This document shows, in pieces, positions 33,379 through 43,360 of a DNA stretch of 64,000 nucleotides. The translations under genes were made by a program, and so were the position numbers. The notes below the pieces were generated by a model, which worked only from the letters and a program-made list of their open reading frames with translations, was not told the origin of the DNA and searched no databases. Every line of letters begins with the position of its first letter. Within the stretch, counting starts at the first letter, position 1. Source of the DNA: Gigaspora margarita (Eukaryota; Glomeromycota; Glomeromycetes; Diversisporales; Gigasporaceae); NCBI GenBank assembly GCA_009809945.1, contig WTPW01000851.1:75138-139137 (forward strand). Reading direction: 5' to 3'.

Positions 33379-35295
33379 TTATTTTGTGAAATGCTGTTTT
33401 GATAATTCTTCTTTCAAATAATTTGTAAGACTTTGAACTGTACTATATTCAAAAATTATAGTATCAGGAAGGTTTATAACCGAAAATTGTTTTTGAAGAA
33501 TACCTCGTAATTTTATTGCAGATAAAGAGTCTAAACCGAGAGCAAAAAATGAAGTTTCATATTCAGTAATTTGTGAAAATGAATCTCCAATAGCCAATTT
33601 AAGTGAATTTAATACAATAGTTTTCACTGAATCTTCGTTTAATTGATAATTAAACAATGATCCATTATTTGGATCAAATTTTCTATTTTCAAAATTATAA
33701 TAAAGCTTTTCTATTTCCTCTTTAAATTCTATTTCAACTTTTTTACGTTGTATATTATTCTTTAATGTTCGAGGTAATAATTTTCCTTCAAGAGGCAAGA
33801 TATAAACCATTTCATCAAAGATTCGTGAATATGATAGACAATCATTATTAGCTTGATGAATTGAATCAAAAATACTTTTAGTTATTTCTAAAAAAGGTAT
33901 ATTTTTAATGCTTTCATAATCCAGTTCAATTAAAAGACAATTTAATGGTTTATTATTTCCAATGACGACTACATGTTTAACAAATTGATTAAGGAGAATT
34001 GTATTTTCGATAGGTACTGGATTTGTTTTTTCTCCAGTAGTATGAACAATAATGTCATCAACTCGTCCAAGTAAAATATAATAGCCGGAATTCTTCGGTG
34101 TTTCAATGAAAAGATCACCCACTCTATAATAATCATCATCTGTAGTTCCTATAATATTTGCGATAGTTGAAGCTCCTTTTTTTACAATTAATTCTTTTGC
34201 TCCATCAAGAATATCATTCCTTTCTATCAATCTTATATCATTTTCTGGAATTAAAAATCTCATTGCGTTCCATGGAATGTTAGAAACATTAGATGAAGAA
34301 GAATCTTTGATTGAATTCATAACAACTCCTATTTCTGTTGATCCATAAATGGTTTGAATTTGGACGCCAGAATTAATAAGTTGTTCACCTACATTTGATA
34401 ACGCTGCCCCACTAGAATAAACAGCCCTTAATTTCGATAATAATTTGATTTCATCCGGATAATTTTTATGAATCTGTTCAACTATAGAAGGTATAGTGTA
34501 TAAAACATTTGCTTTTGATTGGTTTAAACTATTTAAAACTTCATTAGCCAAAGGAATTGACCCAGCAATGATTGTAAATACATATACTGAACCAGGGTTT
34601 AAAATAGTTCTTAATACTGTAATAAATCCGAAAACATGAAATAGAGGAAATATTGATAAGATAATATCATCAGATTTATCTATTGAATTCATGATCAAAA
34701 AATAACGACTAGAGACAGAAACCAATTTAGGAAATGAAGTTGAACCGGAACTATGAAAAATGGCTATAATCTTTTCATAGGAATCTACATTATCATCATC
34801 ATTTGATTTTAGGTCAGGCTCAGAGCAGTCAATATTTTCTATCTCTAAATTATTAGGAAGTTGAAAAATGGTATTAAGCTCTTTTGAATATTGGTGATTT
34901 AATTCATTTTGCACATTCTTGGAAATCTTGGAAAATTGAGAGTCATAGATTAGAATACGTGATTTAGCTTCTTGAAGTAAATGAACCAAATTAGATTCGG
35001 AATTTCGAGGGCTAAGTAATAAGGTTATAAATCCTAATTTCCATAAAGCCATGATATTGTACAAGTATTCAGGTCCACTTTGTGATAAATAACTAATTAC
35101 ACTGTTTTTCTCCAGATTTTCATTCTCTAACTGCTTTTTCCAATAATTAGCGTATTTATTAATGATATTATTAAATGTTTGAAAATTAACTTCTTCATAT
35201 TTAGTACCCTTTGGAATCAAAAGTACTTTTTCTTCTGGTCTAGTTAATACGTGATATTGAAAAGCTTTTAATAAACTTTGGTGCTCGTATGACAT
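33379..35295 (-). CDS. Adenylation-carrier didomain protein (NRPS-like)
   Basis: A single-exon frame of 638 aa. It should activate a carboxylic acid as an acyl-AMP and load it on its own phosphopantetheine arm. Visible motifs: FHSSGSTSFPK (residues 180-190, the ATP-binding A3 loop), IYGSTE (316-321, A5), YYRVGDL (389-395, A7), GRVDD (410-414, A8), PRTLKNNIQRKK (508-519, with the A10-position lysine). The carrier domain has GLDSLSA with the attachment serine at about 590. The protein stops about 48 residues later, so it lacks the terminal reductase or other domain usual in A-T-R enzymes, and none is found downstream. No signal peptide or membrane segment. The ATG at 35295 is the first in frame, and the N-terminus aligns with typical A-domain starts. 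A TATA-rich stretch lies at 35310-35350. Substrate unknown. Confidence 0.9.
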   Translation of the reverse strand: MSYEHQSLLKAFQYHVLTRPEEKVLLIPKGTKYEEVNFQTFNNIINKYANYWKKQLENENLEKNSVISYLSQSGPEYLYNIMALWKLGFITLLLSPRNSESNLVHLLQEAKSRILIYDSQFSKISKNVQNELNHQYSKELNTIFQLPNNLEIENIDCSEPDLKSNDDDNVDSYEKIIAIFHSSGSTSFPKLVSVSSRYFLIMNSIDKSDDIILSIFPLFHVFGFITVLRTILNPGSVYVFTIIAGSIPLANEVLNSLNQSKANVLYTIPSIVEQIHKNYPDEIKLLSKLRAVYSSGAALSNVGEQLINSGVQIQTIYGSTEIGVVMNSIKDSSSSNVSNIPWNAMRFLIPENDIRLIERNDILDGAKELIVKKGASTIANIIGTTDDDYYRVGDLFIETPKNSGYYILLGRVDDIIVHTTGEKTNPVPIENTILLNQFVKHVVVIGNNKPLNCLLIELDYESIKNIPFLEITKSIFDSIHQANNDCLSYSRIFDEMVYILPLEGKLLPRTLKNNIQRKKVEIEFKEEIEKLYYNFENRKFDPNNGSLFNYQLNEDSVKTIVLNSLKLAIGDSFSQITEYETSFFALGLDSLSAIKLRGILQKQFSVINLPDTIIFEYSTVQSLTNYLKEELSKQHFTK

Positions 35296-35309
35296 TATTT
35301 CTTTTCAAA

Positions 35310-35356
35310 TACGTTGTGTATATAATAGTATATGTATATTTATATTTATATAATAA
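35310..35356 (-). promoter_or_regulatory. TATA-rich putative promoter of adenylation gene
   Basis: A TATATAA/TATATTTATA cluster lies 15-60 bp upstream of the start codon. In such an A/T-rich genome this is weak evidence. Confidence 0.3.
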
Positions 35357-35755
35357 TGAAATCAGGAAAAAAAAAAAGAATTAATTAGACTTTTGTGTAA
35401 GGTTCAAGAAATTTAAAACCGCAATTACACTATGATATGTAATACATAAACTGGCCGCACATTGAAAATAAATTTCTTAATTATTCTTAATAAGTGAAGG
35501 ATCTAAAATTTTTCTTCCTCTCTTTGTATGAAATTAAATTAAATAAATACGACAAGAACAATACATACTTAAAAGCAATTATTCTATGCATACAGTGAAA
35601 GTTAAGCCACCGCTGAATTTAGCCTATCTCCAACATGTTAGTCGATCCTTACTCTTTATTATAAAGTAATTGGATTAATTTTCTGTCTGCTATCATTATT
35701 TTGATTGGTCATCTTCAGAAAACATGAACTGAGTGTGGAAATCTGTAACTACAAG

Positions 35756-36001
35756 TTGGGTTCCCAAATCGGTTGACCCGGTTTTACATGACATATTTGG
35801 TCAAGATATTCAAAATTCCAATAATAATAAATTTCTAAATAACAGATACCGGTAATAATTCTATATAGATTATAGAAATTTGTAGAAAAGTTACTCTTCT
35901 GCAACTTCGATAATAATTAGAAGCAGCTTAAAAAGATCAGTTTCTAAAATTATTAATTAAAAATAGCAAAAAAAAAACGGGTCAAAAAGTTTGGAACCCT
36001 A
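35756..36001. mobile_element. hAT-like MITE
   Basis: The ends TTGGGTTCCCAAATCGG and (complement) TAGGGTTCCAAACTTTTTG have shared GACCCG further in. The flanks actacaag and catacaag match at 6 of 8 positions. 246 bp. Confidence 0.6.
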
Positions 36002-36048
36002 CATACAAGGAACATAGTCATGCTTGCATAACGGAGTGTATGGTTTCC

Positions 36049-36291
36049 TAGTGATTTAAGCCTGCAGCTAAGCCGGCTTAGCCGACTAAGTCAGCTGATG
36101 TAATGTGATCAGCTGTCTAATGCGGTTAAAAGCTAACTATTATAAAAATCTGATAAATTCCGAAAAGGAAAATAAATGGATATAAAGTACAGGTCTTATA
36201 TCCTGAAATATTCCGAATGCAGGTCATAGTTAGCCGTTAGCCAGCCGCTAAGCCAACCGACTAAAACCATGTGGCTTACAGTAAATCACCA
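36049..36291. mobile_element. MITE rich in CTAAGCCG repeats
   Basis: The ends TAGTGATTTAAGCC and (complement) TGGTGATTTACTGTAAGCC are followed by blocks of CTAAGCC/GGCTTAGCCGACTAA inverted between the two halves. No TSD found. Confidence 0.5.
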
Positions 36292-36357
36292 CATTGTACT
36301 TATCGGGCGATCCACGTCTACCGGGAATTACAAGTCACGCATCCGGGAAATCATATA

Positions 36358-36614
36358 CCATATTTTCGCGAAATAACAAGCTGGGCGTTATTTAGAAAAT
36401 CATACCCCCAAACATAGCATATATGGTTCGAAATAACGCCCGGCGCGTCTTCAAATAATGCGCCCCATATCTAAATGGTCATTTCAAAATTCCCACTAAT
36501 TTTTATATCAGCTGTAAATTATATGTTTTCAAAATAACGCCCCGGCGCGTACTCTAAATAACGTGCCTATACTCAAAATAACGCGCCGGGGTGCGTTATT
36601 TCGCGAAAATACGG
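36358..36614. mobile_element. Tc1/mariner MITE with TTTTCGCGAAAT ends
   Basis: The ends CCATATTTTCGCGAAATAAC and (complement) CCGTATTTTCGCGAAATAAC are flanked by TA. The interior has repeated AAATAACGCGCC/GGGGCGTTATTT motifs, which raise the local G+C. The 65-aa minus frame at 36529-36726 crosses its edge and is not a gene. A partial relative starts at 51198. Confidence 0.8.
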
Positions 36615-36773
36615 TACTAAAATTGAAATACCGAACCCATAAGAAAACCAAAGGCGCATTCACGGACCGTGATAATAATCGGGCGATCTGATAACGCCTA
36701 TCAGATGAAAATGAAACACGAACCAAAAGAATATATATTAAAAAGAAAATTAAACGGTTAGTTTAAAAAAAAT

Positions 36774-37153
36774 CAGCGTTGGCACATGACCAGGTCATAA
36801 CAGGTCATATCAAAGTTTAATTAGTTATATGATAAACTTGGTGATATAATCTGTTATGACTTAGTCATATGACCTCAGTAATTGAACTTAGCAATAGACA
36901 CATTATGATCTGGTTATATGACTTTATTGTGATATGACTTTTTATGACTGGTCATAACAGGTCATATCACAATAAAGTCATATACCAGGTCATAATGGGC
37001 CATATTGCTAAGTTCAATTACTGAGGTCATATGACTAAGTCGTAACAGATTATATCACCAAGTTTAATTAATGAAATCATATAACACGATCATATAATCT
37101 TACTAATTAAACTTTGATATGACCTGTTATGACTTGGTCATGTGCCATCACTG
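36774..37153. mobile_element. hAT MITE, almost complete palindrome, 8-bp TSD
   Basis: The ends CAGCGTTGGCACATGACCA and (complement) CAGTGATGGCACATGACCA are flanked by exact aaaaaaat (36766-36773, 37154-37161). The two halves are inverted copies over nearly the full 380 bp, built from GGTCATATGAC / CAGGTCATAACAGGTCAT motifs. Confidence 0.85.
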
Positions 37154-37161
37154 AAAAAAAT

Positions 37162-38034
37162 AGCTAACAGCTGTTATGTGTCTGGATTTGATTTAATTTT
37201 TATCTTTTTAATTATAAATATTACTAGCGCAAGTTCTCTTCTACTGAAGAAACACGAATCCATGTAGCAGACATTCTATCCCCATCAGAGCTTTATTTTG
37301 CAGCACTTTGAGAACAAACAATTATCACATGATGATACTGCAAAATTTGCATCATTACTTAGAGTTATATAGTCTCCTCTTCGCATGGATAGTATGTGTA
37401 AATATTGCACAGTTGCTAGGGGTGGCGCTGCTATTTATCTAAAATTGCTTCCCTGTTGATTTTGAAAAGCCGAATGTAACATATTTTATTTTTATACATG
37501 CATTCATAAATCTTTTGATTTTCTTTTTTAATGCACCTGGATATCTTCTTGTTAAGAAAACAGGAGCATGGTTTCAAACCTAGATAATAAATCATTGTAA
37601 ATCCGAAATCTGATAATGGATTACAATACATTTTGGATTAAATAAATATTTTCAATGTACAGTATAATATATTTTTTTCATTATTCATTATTTGATTTGC
37701 ATGGAATCATAAAAAAGTTACAGTAAAAGTAGCTGTTTATAGCAATGAATTATTATGTCACATAGCCGTACAAACATGTAATTCAAACTTAATGTTATTA
37801 AAGCTTTTTTATTATTTTTGATAATTTTAATATCATGTACATGGATATGATATTAAGAGTAACTACCGATTTTCTTGTAATTTTTTTTTAGTTGATAAAA
37901 TTATAAAATTGCGTAATAAATAGGGCATCTCTTAAATTTATTTTTATACTTTGAAAAATGCCTAATACTAAAATTATAAACCTTAAAGATTTATTCCATT
38001 ATAAGATAAAATTTCAATAAAAACTTTATTAATT
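37162..38034. other. Intergenic, no supported gene
   Basis: The minus frame at 37431-37631 (66 aa) has no recognised domain and is left uncalled. Confidence 0.4.
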
Positions 38035-39689
38035 TTAGGTAGATAAAAACTCATTTATGAAGGTTATAGCCTCTGGTGCACCAATCCAAAACCTTTTTTT
38101 TTTTTTTTAAATAAACAACAATGTTATAAAAAATAATTAGTGAGAATTTTTTAATTAAATTAAAAATATTTAAAACTATACTTACGTATGTCCGACTTTA
38201 GGAATTAAAATAAATTTGCTGTTAGTAATTTCACGAGCAAGAAGTTCACTATTTTCAATTGGAACGAGTTTATCTTCTTCACCATGAATTAGCAAAGTTG
38301 GAACATTGATTGTTTTTGATTTTGATAAAATATTTGTTTTTTTCATTGCTTCCCATTGTCGTTCTAAAAATAAACCAAATAGTTATTCCTTTAAGCCTCA
38401 TGAACTTTGAACATAATAAAGTCCAGCTAAAATATACAAACTGAAAATCTCAAATGGAAGATTAGCTGTAACATGTATTTCTGCATATTTATCACATATG
38501 TCTGGATGTTTAACCATATAGTCAATAAAGCTCTCATCATACTCCATAAATTTATCTTTTTGATCTTGAATATTTTTTGGTCCATCTGGTGGCTTTGGTA
38601 AATTATAAAAGCATTCCCAGTATGAAGGTACCAGAGAATGAACTTGACTTTATTAAGGAAAAAATTGTAAGTTAAATAATTTTGCAAATTATCAAATACC
38701 TATTATGCGTACCATGCACAAATCATAAGTTTTTCCAGTTCAAGATCCAATGGAAGATTTGAAGCAACATGAATTGCAATATAGCCTATACAAAAAATAG
38801 TCTATAAAAAAATTCTTTATCAAAATTTTGATATTTAAACTTTTGATATTACCTCCCATAGACCATCCTAACAAATTAAATCGTTTGATTCCAAGATGCT
38901 TGATCAATGCGATTGTATCTTGTGCCATCAAATCAAATGAGATTGGATCATATGGAGAAACAACGCTTGATTCACCCATTCCACGATTATCAAATACAAT
39001 CACTAAATGAATTAAAAATTCGAGATGTTAGTAAAATGAATAAAATCTGTAATAAAATGAATGCAACAAACCTTTTTGATTTTTAGCCAATTCTAATAAT
39101 AATTAATTAAGTTAGTTACTTTTCTACACATTGTAAACTTTGGTAAAAAATTTTGTTTTACTAAACCATTATGATAAAGACAAAATGCTAGGGAAGATTA
39201 AATAGAAATTGATTTATTTAACTTATTCATTCCAAATTCCAAATTTCAACTTTATTACATTTTGAGATTGGGATTTGAGATAACAACTTATTATTTTTGG
39301 GATTTGGAATTTTGAATAGGGATTCATAGGTTGAGTTTGGGGGCAAGTATAATTTAACTAGCATCAACCAATGTTAAAAAAAGTAACCTTTATAATTGTT
39401 ACATTTTTAATAAATCCAAAATTTTCCACTATTGATTTAAAACAAGGATATTAATATTAACCTTCTTTCAGAACCATAAATATTTCTTTAACACCATAAC
39501 TTAATTAACAAAATTTATCATATATTAATTTAAGAATTGCGGAAATAATTTTATTTAAAATGCAAATATTTACATTCCCATGATTAATACTATCGGTGTT
39601 TTTTTAATATCATCCGGCTTTTGTGGTTCAAGAATATTGTAAGCAATTCTCGAGCCATCCTGTTGCTCAAAAAAATAGGTTTCGTGCAT
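38035..39689 (-). CDS. Alpha/beta hydrolase, eight exons
   Basis: Exons, in transcript order: 39574-39689, 39462-39499, 39072-39092 (a 21-nt micro-exon), 38853-39002, 38713-38785, 38442-38647, 38186-38363, 38035-38092. They sum to 840 nt (279 aa + stop), and the frame is kept across all seven introns, each GT...AG (donors GTAAAT, GTTAAT, GTTTGT, GTAATA, GTACGC, GTTTGT, GTAAGT). The N-terminus MHETYFFEQQDGSRIAYNIL leads to PIVLIMG, then VIVFDNRGMGES, the nucleophile elbow GWSMGG (Ser), LLIHGEEDKLVP (Asp) and VGHTFWIGAP (His). This is the classic triad order of a soluble hydrolase or esterase; the substrate cannot be told. Open frames at 38427-38687 and 38740-39003 are parts of exons read into introns. 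Confidence 0.88.
39072..39092 (-). other. 21-nt micro-exon of the hydrolase
   Basis: The minus strand reads ...ATTATTAG then 21 nt encoding LAKNQK, then GTTTGT. With one base from the exon before and two from the exon after, it joins to give EELAKNQKVIVFDNRG, the expected family text. Confidence 0.85.
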
Positions 39690-39889
39690 TTTTTCCTACA
39701 AAGATATCAAGTGAATTTTAGTAAATAATATTTTGTTTTTTGTCTTTGACATGCACCTTAATTTCGATTTTATTGTGAAATAACTAGGCGTTTCGAATCC
39801 CTTTATATAGAAATAATTTGTCAAATTAAATTAAACTACGTCTTATAGTGGGCCAAAAGCTTTAATGGATATGATCCAAAAACGGTAGG

Positions 39890-40620
39890 CATATTGTTGG
39901 TGGCAAAGCCGTCGGAACTCGCCGCAGCAACTTCGCCGTCACGAGGCCACAAACGTGACTAAGTCCCGAACCGACGTAATGGAAAACAGAAGCAAAAGCC
40001 TCCGAAGAAAAAGCCCCAAGAAGCCTCAAAGCCGCGGTAGAAGAAGAAGCCTCAAGCCCGTGGAAGAAGAGAAGAACAGAAGCCTTAAATAAACAAATAA
40101 ATAGAAAAAAAAAAACAAAAAAAGAGAGGCTAAGTCGCGATAAAAGAGAAGTGATTAAAATCGCGAAAAGGCTGTGAAATTGCGTGATGGGCTTAGATTA
40201 GAACCCCCCCTACATGTAAAAAATTGTTGTAAAAAGGGTTTGTTTTCGCCCTTAATAGAAAAAACGGAAAAAAGGAAAGACAGTGCCCTTTAATAAAAAA
40301 CACGAAGTGATTGTTTCGTTCGGTTTAGTTCACTTTATACTCGATACGCCTTTACCTTGCCAAATCCAACCGCCTCTTGCCATTGGGTATATCGTGAGGT
40401 CTTGTTTTGTTTTTGGTGGTTGGTGGTTGTCTGTCTCGTGACGTCGGTCCCGGACTTCCGCCTTCGACAATATCTTGCCTACGAAGTTCTTCAGGTTCCC
40501 GATCTTTTCATGATTATTTTGGACAGCGAATATTTACGCTCTTGCGCAGCTAAAGGTAAAAAAAAAAAAAAAGTGTACTTTTTACTAGTGAAACGTTACG
40601 TACTTTAAAGTGTATAAATA
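39890..40620. other. Less A/T-rich segment, possible LTR or remnant
   Basis: A ~700-bp island with clearly higher G+C than its surroundings, rich in AAGCC/GCCGTCGG (39890-40080), a purine-rich run (40080-40140) and a pyrimidine-rich right part (40320-40500). GAACCGACGT (left) and GACGTCGGTCCCGGACTT (right) are partly inverted. The 83-aa frame at 40357-40608 ends in a lysine run and is not convincing. A solo LTR beginning TGTTGG at 39895 is possible but has no visible duplicate flank. Confidence 0.3.
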
Positions 40621-40687
40621 AGTTACCCGGGCAATTGATTTATATCAGCCAATCATATGAATGCTCTCCTATGACTTAGCTGTTAGC

Positions 40688-41207
40688 AGGGACCGTCAAA
40701 AATTTTTTGAAATTTTCGAAATATATCGAATTTTTTTGCCGATCTTTAAAATTAACAAATCAGAATGCAAAAACAATATCACGTTACATCTGATTTCGTA
40801 TTCTGATTGGTCGTAATGCATCACGCTATCACGAAAAAAATTCATTGTAACTTGGTATCTTTTGCTTTTTGACGAATACCTTATATTACATACAAAATAA
40901 AAAAAATATGAATCTCCGGAATCTGATTAACCTTTTTTTTTACAAAATTATATATAAATGGGAAGTCACAAAGTTATTCTTCAATCCTCGGGCAAACAAA
41001 AATTTCGACACAATTTGAATTTTAATGCGACAAAAGAATAAAAGAATGAAATATGAACGAAATATAATCGAAATTTATCGAAATATTTTCAAAAATAATC
41101 GAAATTTTCAAAAAAATTTGCAAAAATAATCGAATTTTATTGAAATTTTTGGCAAAAAATAATCGAAATATCTTAAAATTATCGAAATAATATTTGACTG
41201 TCCAATT
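40688..41207. mobile_element. Possible MITE with ATCGAAAT subrepeats
   Basis: AGGGACCGTCAAAAATT at the left and the complement of AATATTTGACTGTCCAA at the right are imperfect inverted ends. The right half is a run of TTATCGAAAT-type repeats (41045-41195). No TSD found. Confidence 0.4.
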
Positions 41208-41768
41208 AAGGCAACCGTTTTTTTTCACAGAGTTTCTCTAGACATTTTATAAAGTCAATTGCAATGATAAGAAACATCTCAACTAATGACAAATCCTATT
41301 GCCCCATTTATTCTTGTAATTTGATACATTAGAAGTAAAATTAATGCTTCAATCCATAAAATTATATTAAAATATGGTAATTTATATCCGGATTTATTTT
41401 ATATCTGGATATATATTATAAATATATTATAAAAAAAAAATAGTAATTCAGATTGAAGTATTAACTATAATTAGAAGTTAAAAAAAAAACACATTGTGGG
41501 AAGCGCAGATAAATATATATATATTTTTTTTATCGCATTACAATGCATAAAGTGAATACGTAGGACATTATCCTATAACATCTTAAAAACGACATAAGAA
41601 ATTAAGAAGTGTACTGTATTTATATAATTTTGGACCATATTAAGTATATTCAGAATGCAAATTGGGCAATTTTATTTATAGAAAACTAACATATGGGTTT
41701 CGCCGCCTAGTTTTAATGAATAATTAAATATAGTAGGTAGCATCATAACAATATGATACTGCCAGTAA

Positions 41769-41963
41769 TAAGATAAGAATCTGTTAAAAATTTTTAGTCG
41801 ATTAGTCAGTCGATTAAAACTGTTAGTCGTCGACTAGTCGACTAATCGACTAATCGACTAATCGACTAATCGACTAATCGATCGACTGACTATGAAAAAA
41901 TTTAGTCGATTAGTTGACTAATCGTCGACTAATCGACTAATGACTATATGATTCCTATCCTTA
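41769..41963. mobile_element. hAT MITE family M4, compact copy, 8-bp TSD
   Basis: It starts TAAGATAAGAATCTG and ends (complement) TAAGGATAGGAATCAT. It is flanked by exact gccagtaa (41761-41768, 41964-41971). It is 195 bp. The interior consists of GACTAATC 8-bp repeats (41835-41880) and their inverses. This is the undisturbed form of the copy at 24886-26421. Confidence 0.85.
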
Positions 41964-42020
41964 GCCAGTAATGTCTGTGATAAATTTAAATTTATCAATT
42001 TGATATTTAAAAATCACTTA

Positions 42021-42720
42021 AGGTGTTCTCAAGCACCTTAATCAATCTGTCGGAACGGGTCTCGTTTAACCGTCAAGGGTATTTAACATTTCAATCAACA
42101 AGAGATAGAGGTGTAAACGTCCTTTTCCTTTCTCATAGAGTTACGTTTATTAGTCGAAATTTTTCATTTATTGGTTATAAAAAATAATTGTTCAAGTACT
42201 TCACTCTTTTACACTATCATTATCGTTATAGATCTTCAAAATCATTACCAAAATCTACGAATTATTACCTTATTTCTTATGCTAAAAATCTTCGCCGCAA
42301 ATAAAAAAGGCACGTTTTTGTGGTCTGTTGTCTTTTAGTAAATTTTGAAAAAGAAGAAATAGAAAATTGGAACTGTCGTAAAGTGTCATAAATTGCTTTA
42401 TCCTTTCGTTGATCCATCGTGCCATTTTTTTTGTTTCGATTTGTAAAAAACAATCATTGTTAAATAATAATAGTAATAAAGATGTTGGCTCAAGCATCAA
42501 TTGCAACCAATATTTTAATTAATCGTAATATTTGAGCATCAAACCGATCATTAAATTAATCATATTGAGGAAGATACTTCAATCATATTATCATACATGC
42601 TATCGATCTTCAATAACCATACTATTGGTTCTTAAAAATGGTTTAATTAATAGCGTCATAATGGTTGAGTACTATATTAATCACTAACTAATCACATCGA
42701 ACGTGTTGCTTGAGAACACC
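42021..42720. mobile_element. MITE-like element with GTGTTCTCAAGCA ends
   Basis: AGGTGTTCTCAAGCACC (42021) and the complement of TTGCTTGAGAACACCT (ending near 42721) are inverted. A related single end is at 50402-50420 and perhaps at 7565. TSD not determined. The minus 74-aa frame at 42282-42506 has no recognised domain. Confidence 0.6.
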
Positions 42721-42721
42721 T

Positions 42722-43360
42722 TTTGGTCAATTACCCAAGTCGATTGTTTGTAGTGCATATGAAATTGTATTACGAAAATTTCCAGTATAAGGTTGTTTGT
42801 GTCCGGCAAAAATATATAATTGAAAGACTGATGTCAAATTTTCCTTTGACGGCAGTCATATTATGATATATTTTTATATTAATTAACTTATTCAAATTTT
42901 AATGTATCTATTTATGTAGATATAGAGTAAAAAAAAAAAAAAAAAAATATTGATCAAGACGTTGCAGTCAACAACAATTTTGATACTTAGGATCTGGACA
43001 ATATTACATAACTCTGCAAAGTGCTTTTTCATTTTGTTTATCAAATTAAAATCTTCAAAATTTCTTTATTTTCAATTTATTTTTAAAATTCAAATGATTT
43101 CTTGTTACATTCAAATTCTCTACTATAACATCCATTTATATACTATATTTTGTAATTGTCTAATCAAATAACACTAAAAATTTTTTCAATTTTAAATAAG
43201 TAAAAATCAGATTTTGGAATGCAAGAAAATATGATAAAAAAAAATTTCAGATAGTATATATGGGTTTTATTATCCAGATTATACATGCGTAATCCGTTCA
43301 ATTCATTCAAAAAAAATACGAATAGATAGTTATCCATTTATTTTGTTTTTTAATTAATTT
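42722..43360. other. Intergenic 3' of the Sel1-kinase gene
   Basis: A 21-nt A tract at 42929-42948. No gene supported; the plus frame at 42950-43171 is A/T-driven. Confidence 0.45.

Noticed and set aside
41022..41228. 68-aa minus ORF
   Set aside because: Translation of ATCGAAAT repeats in a MITE-like element.
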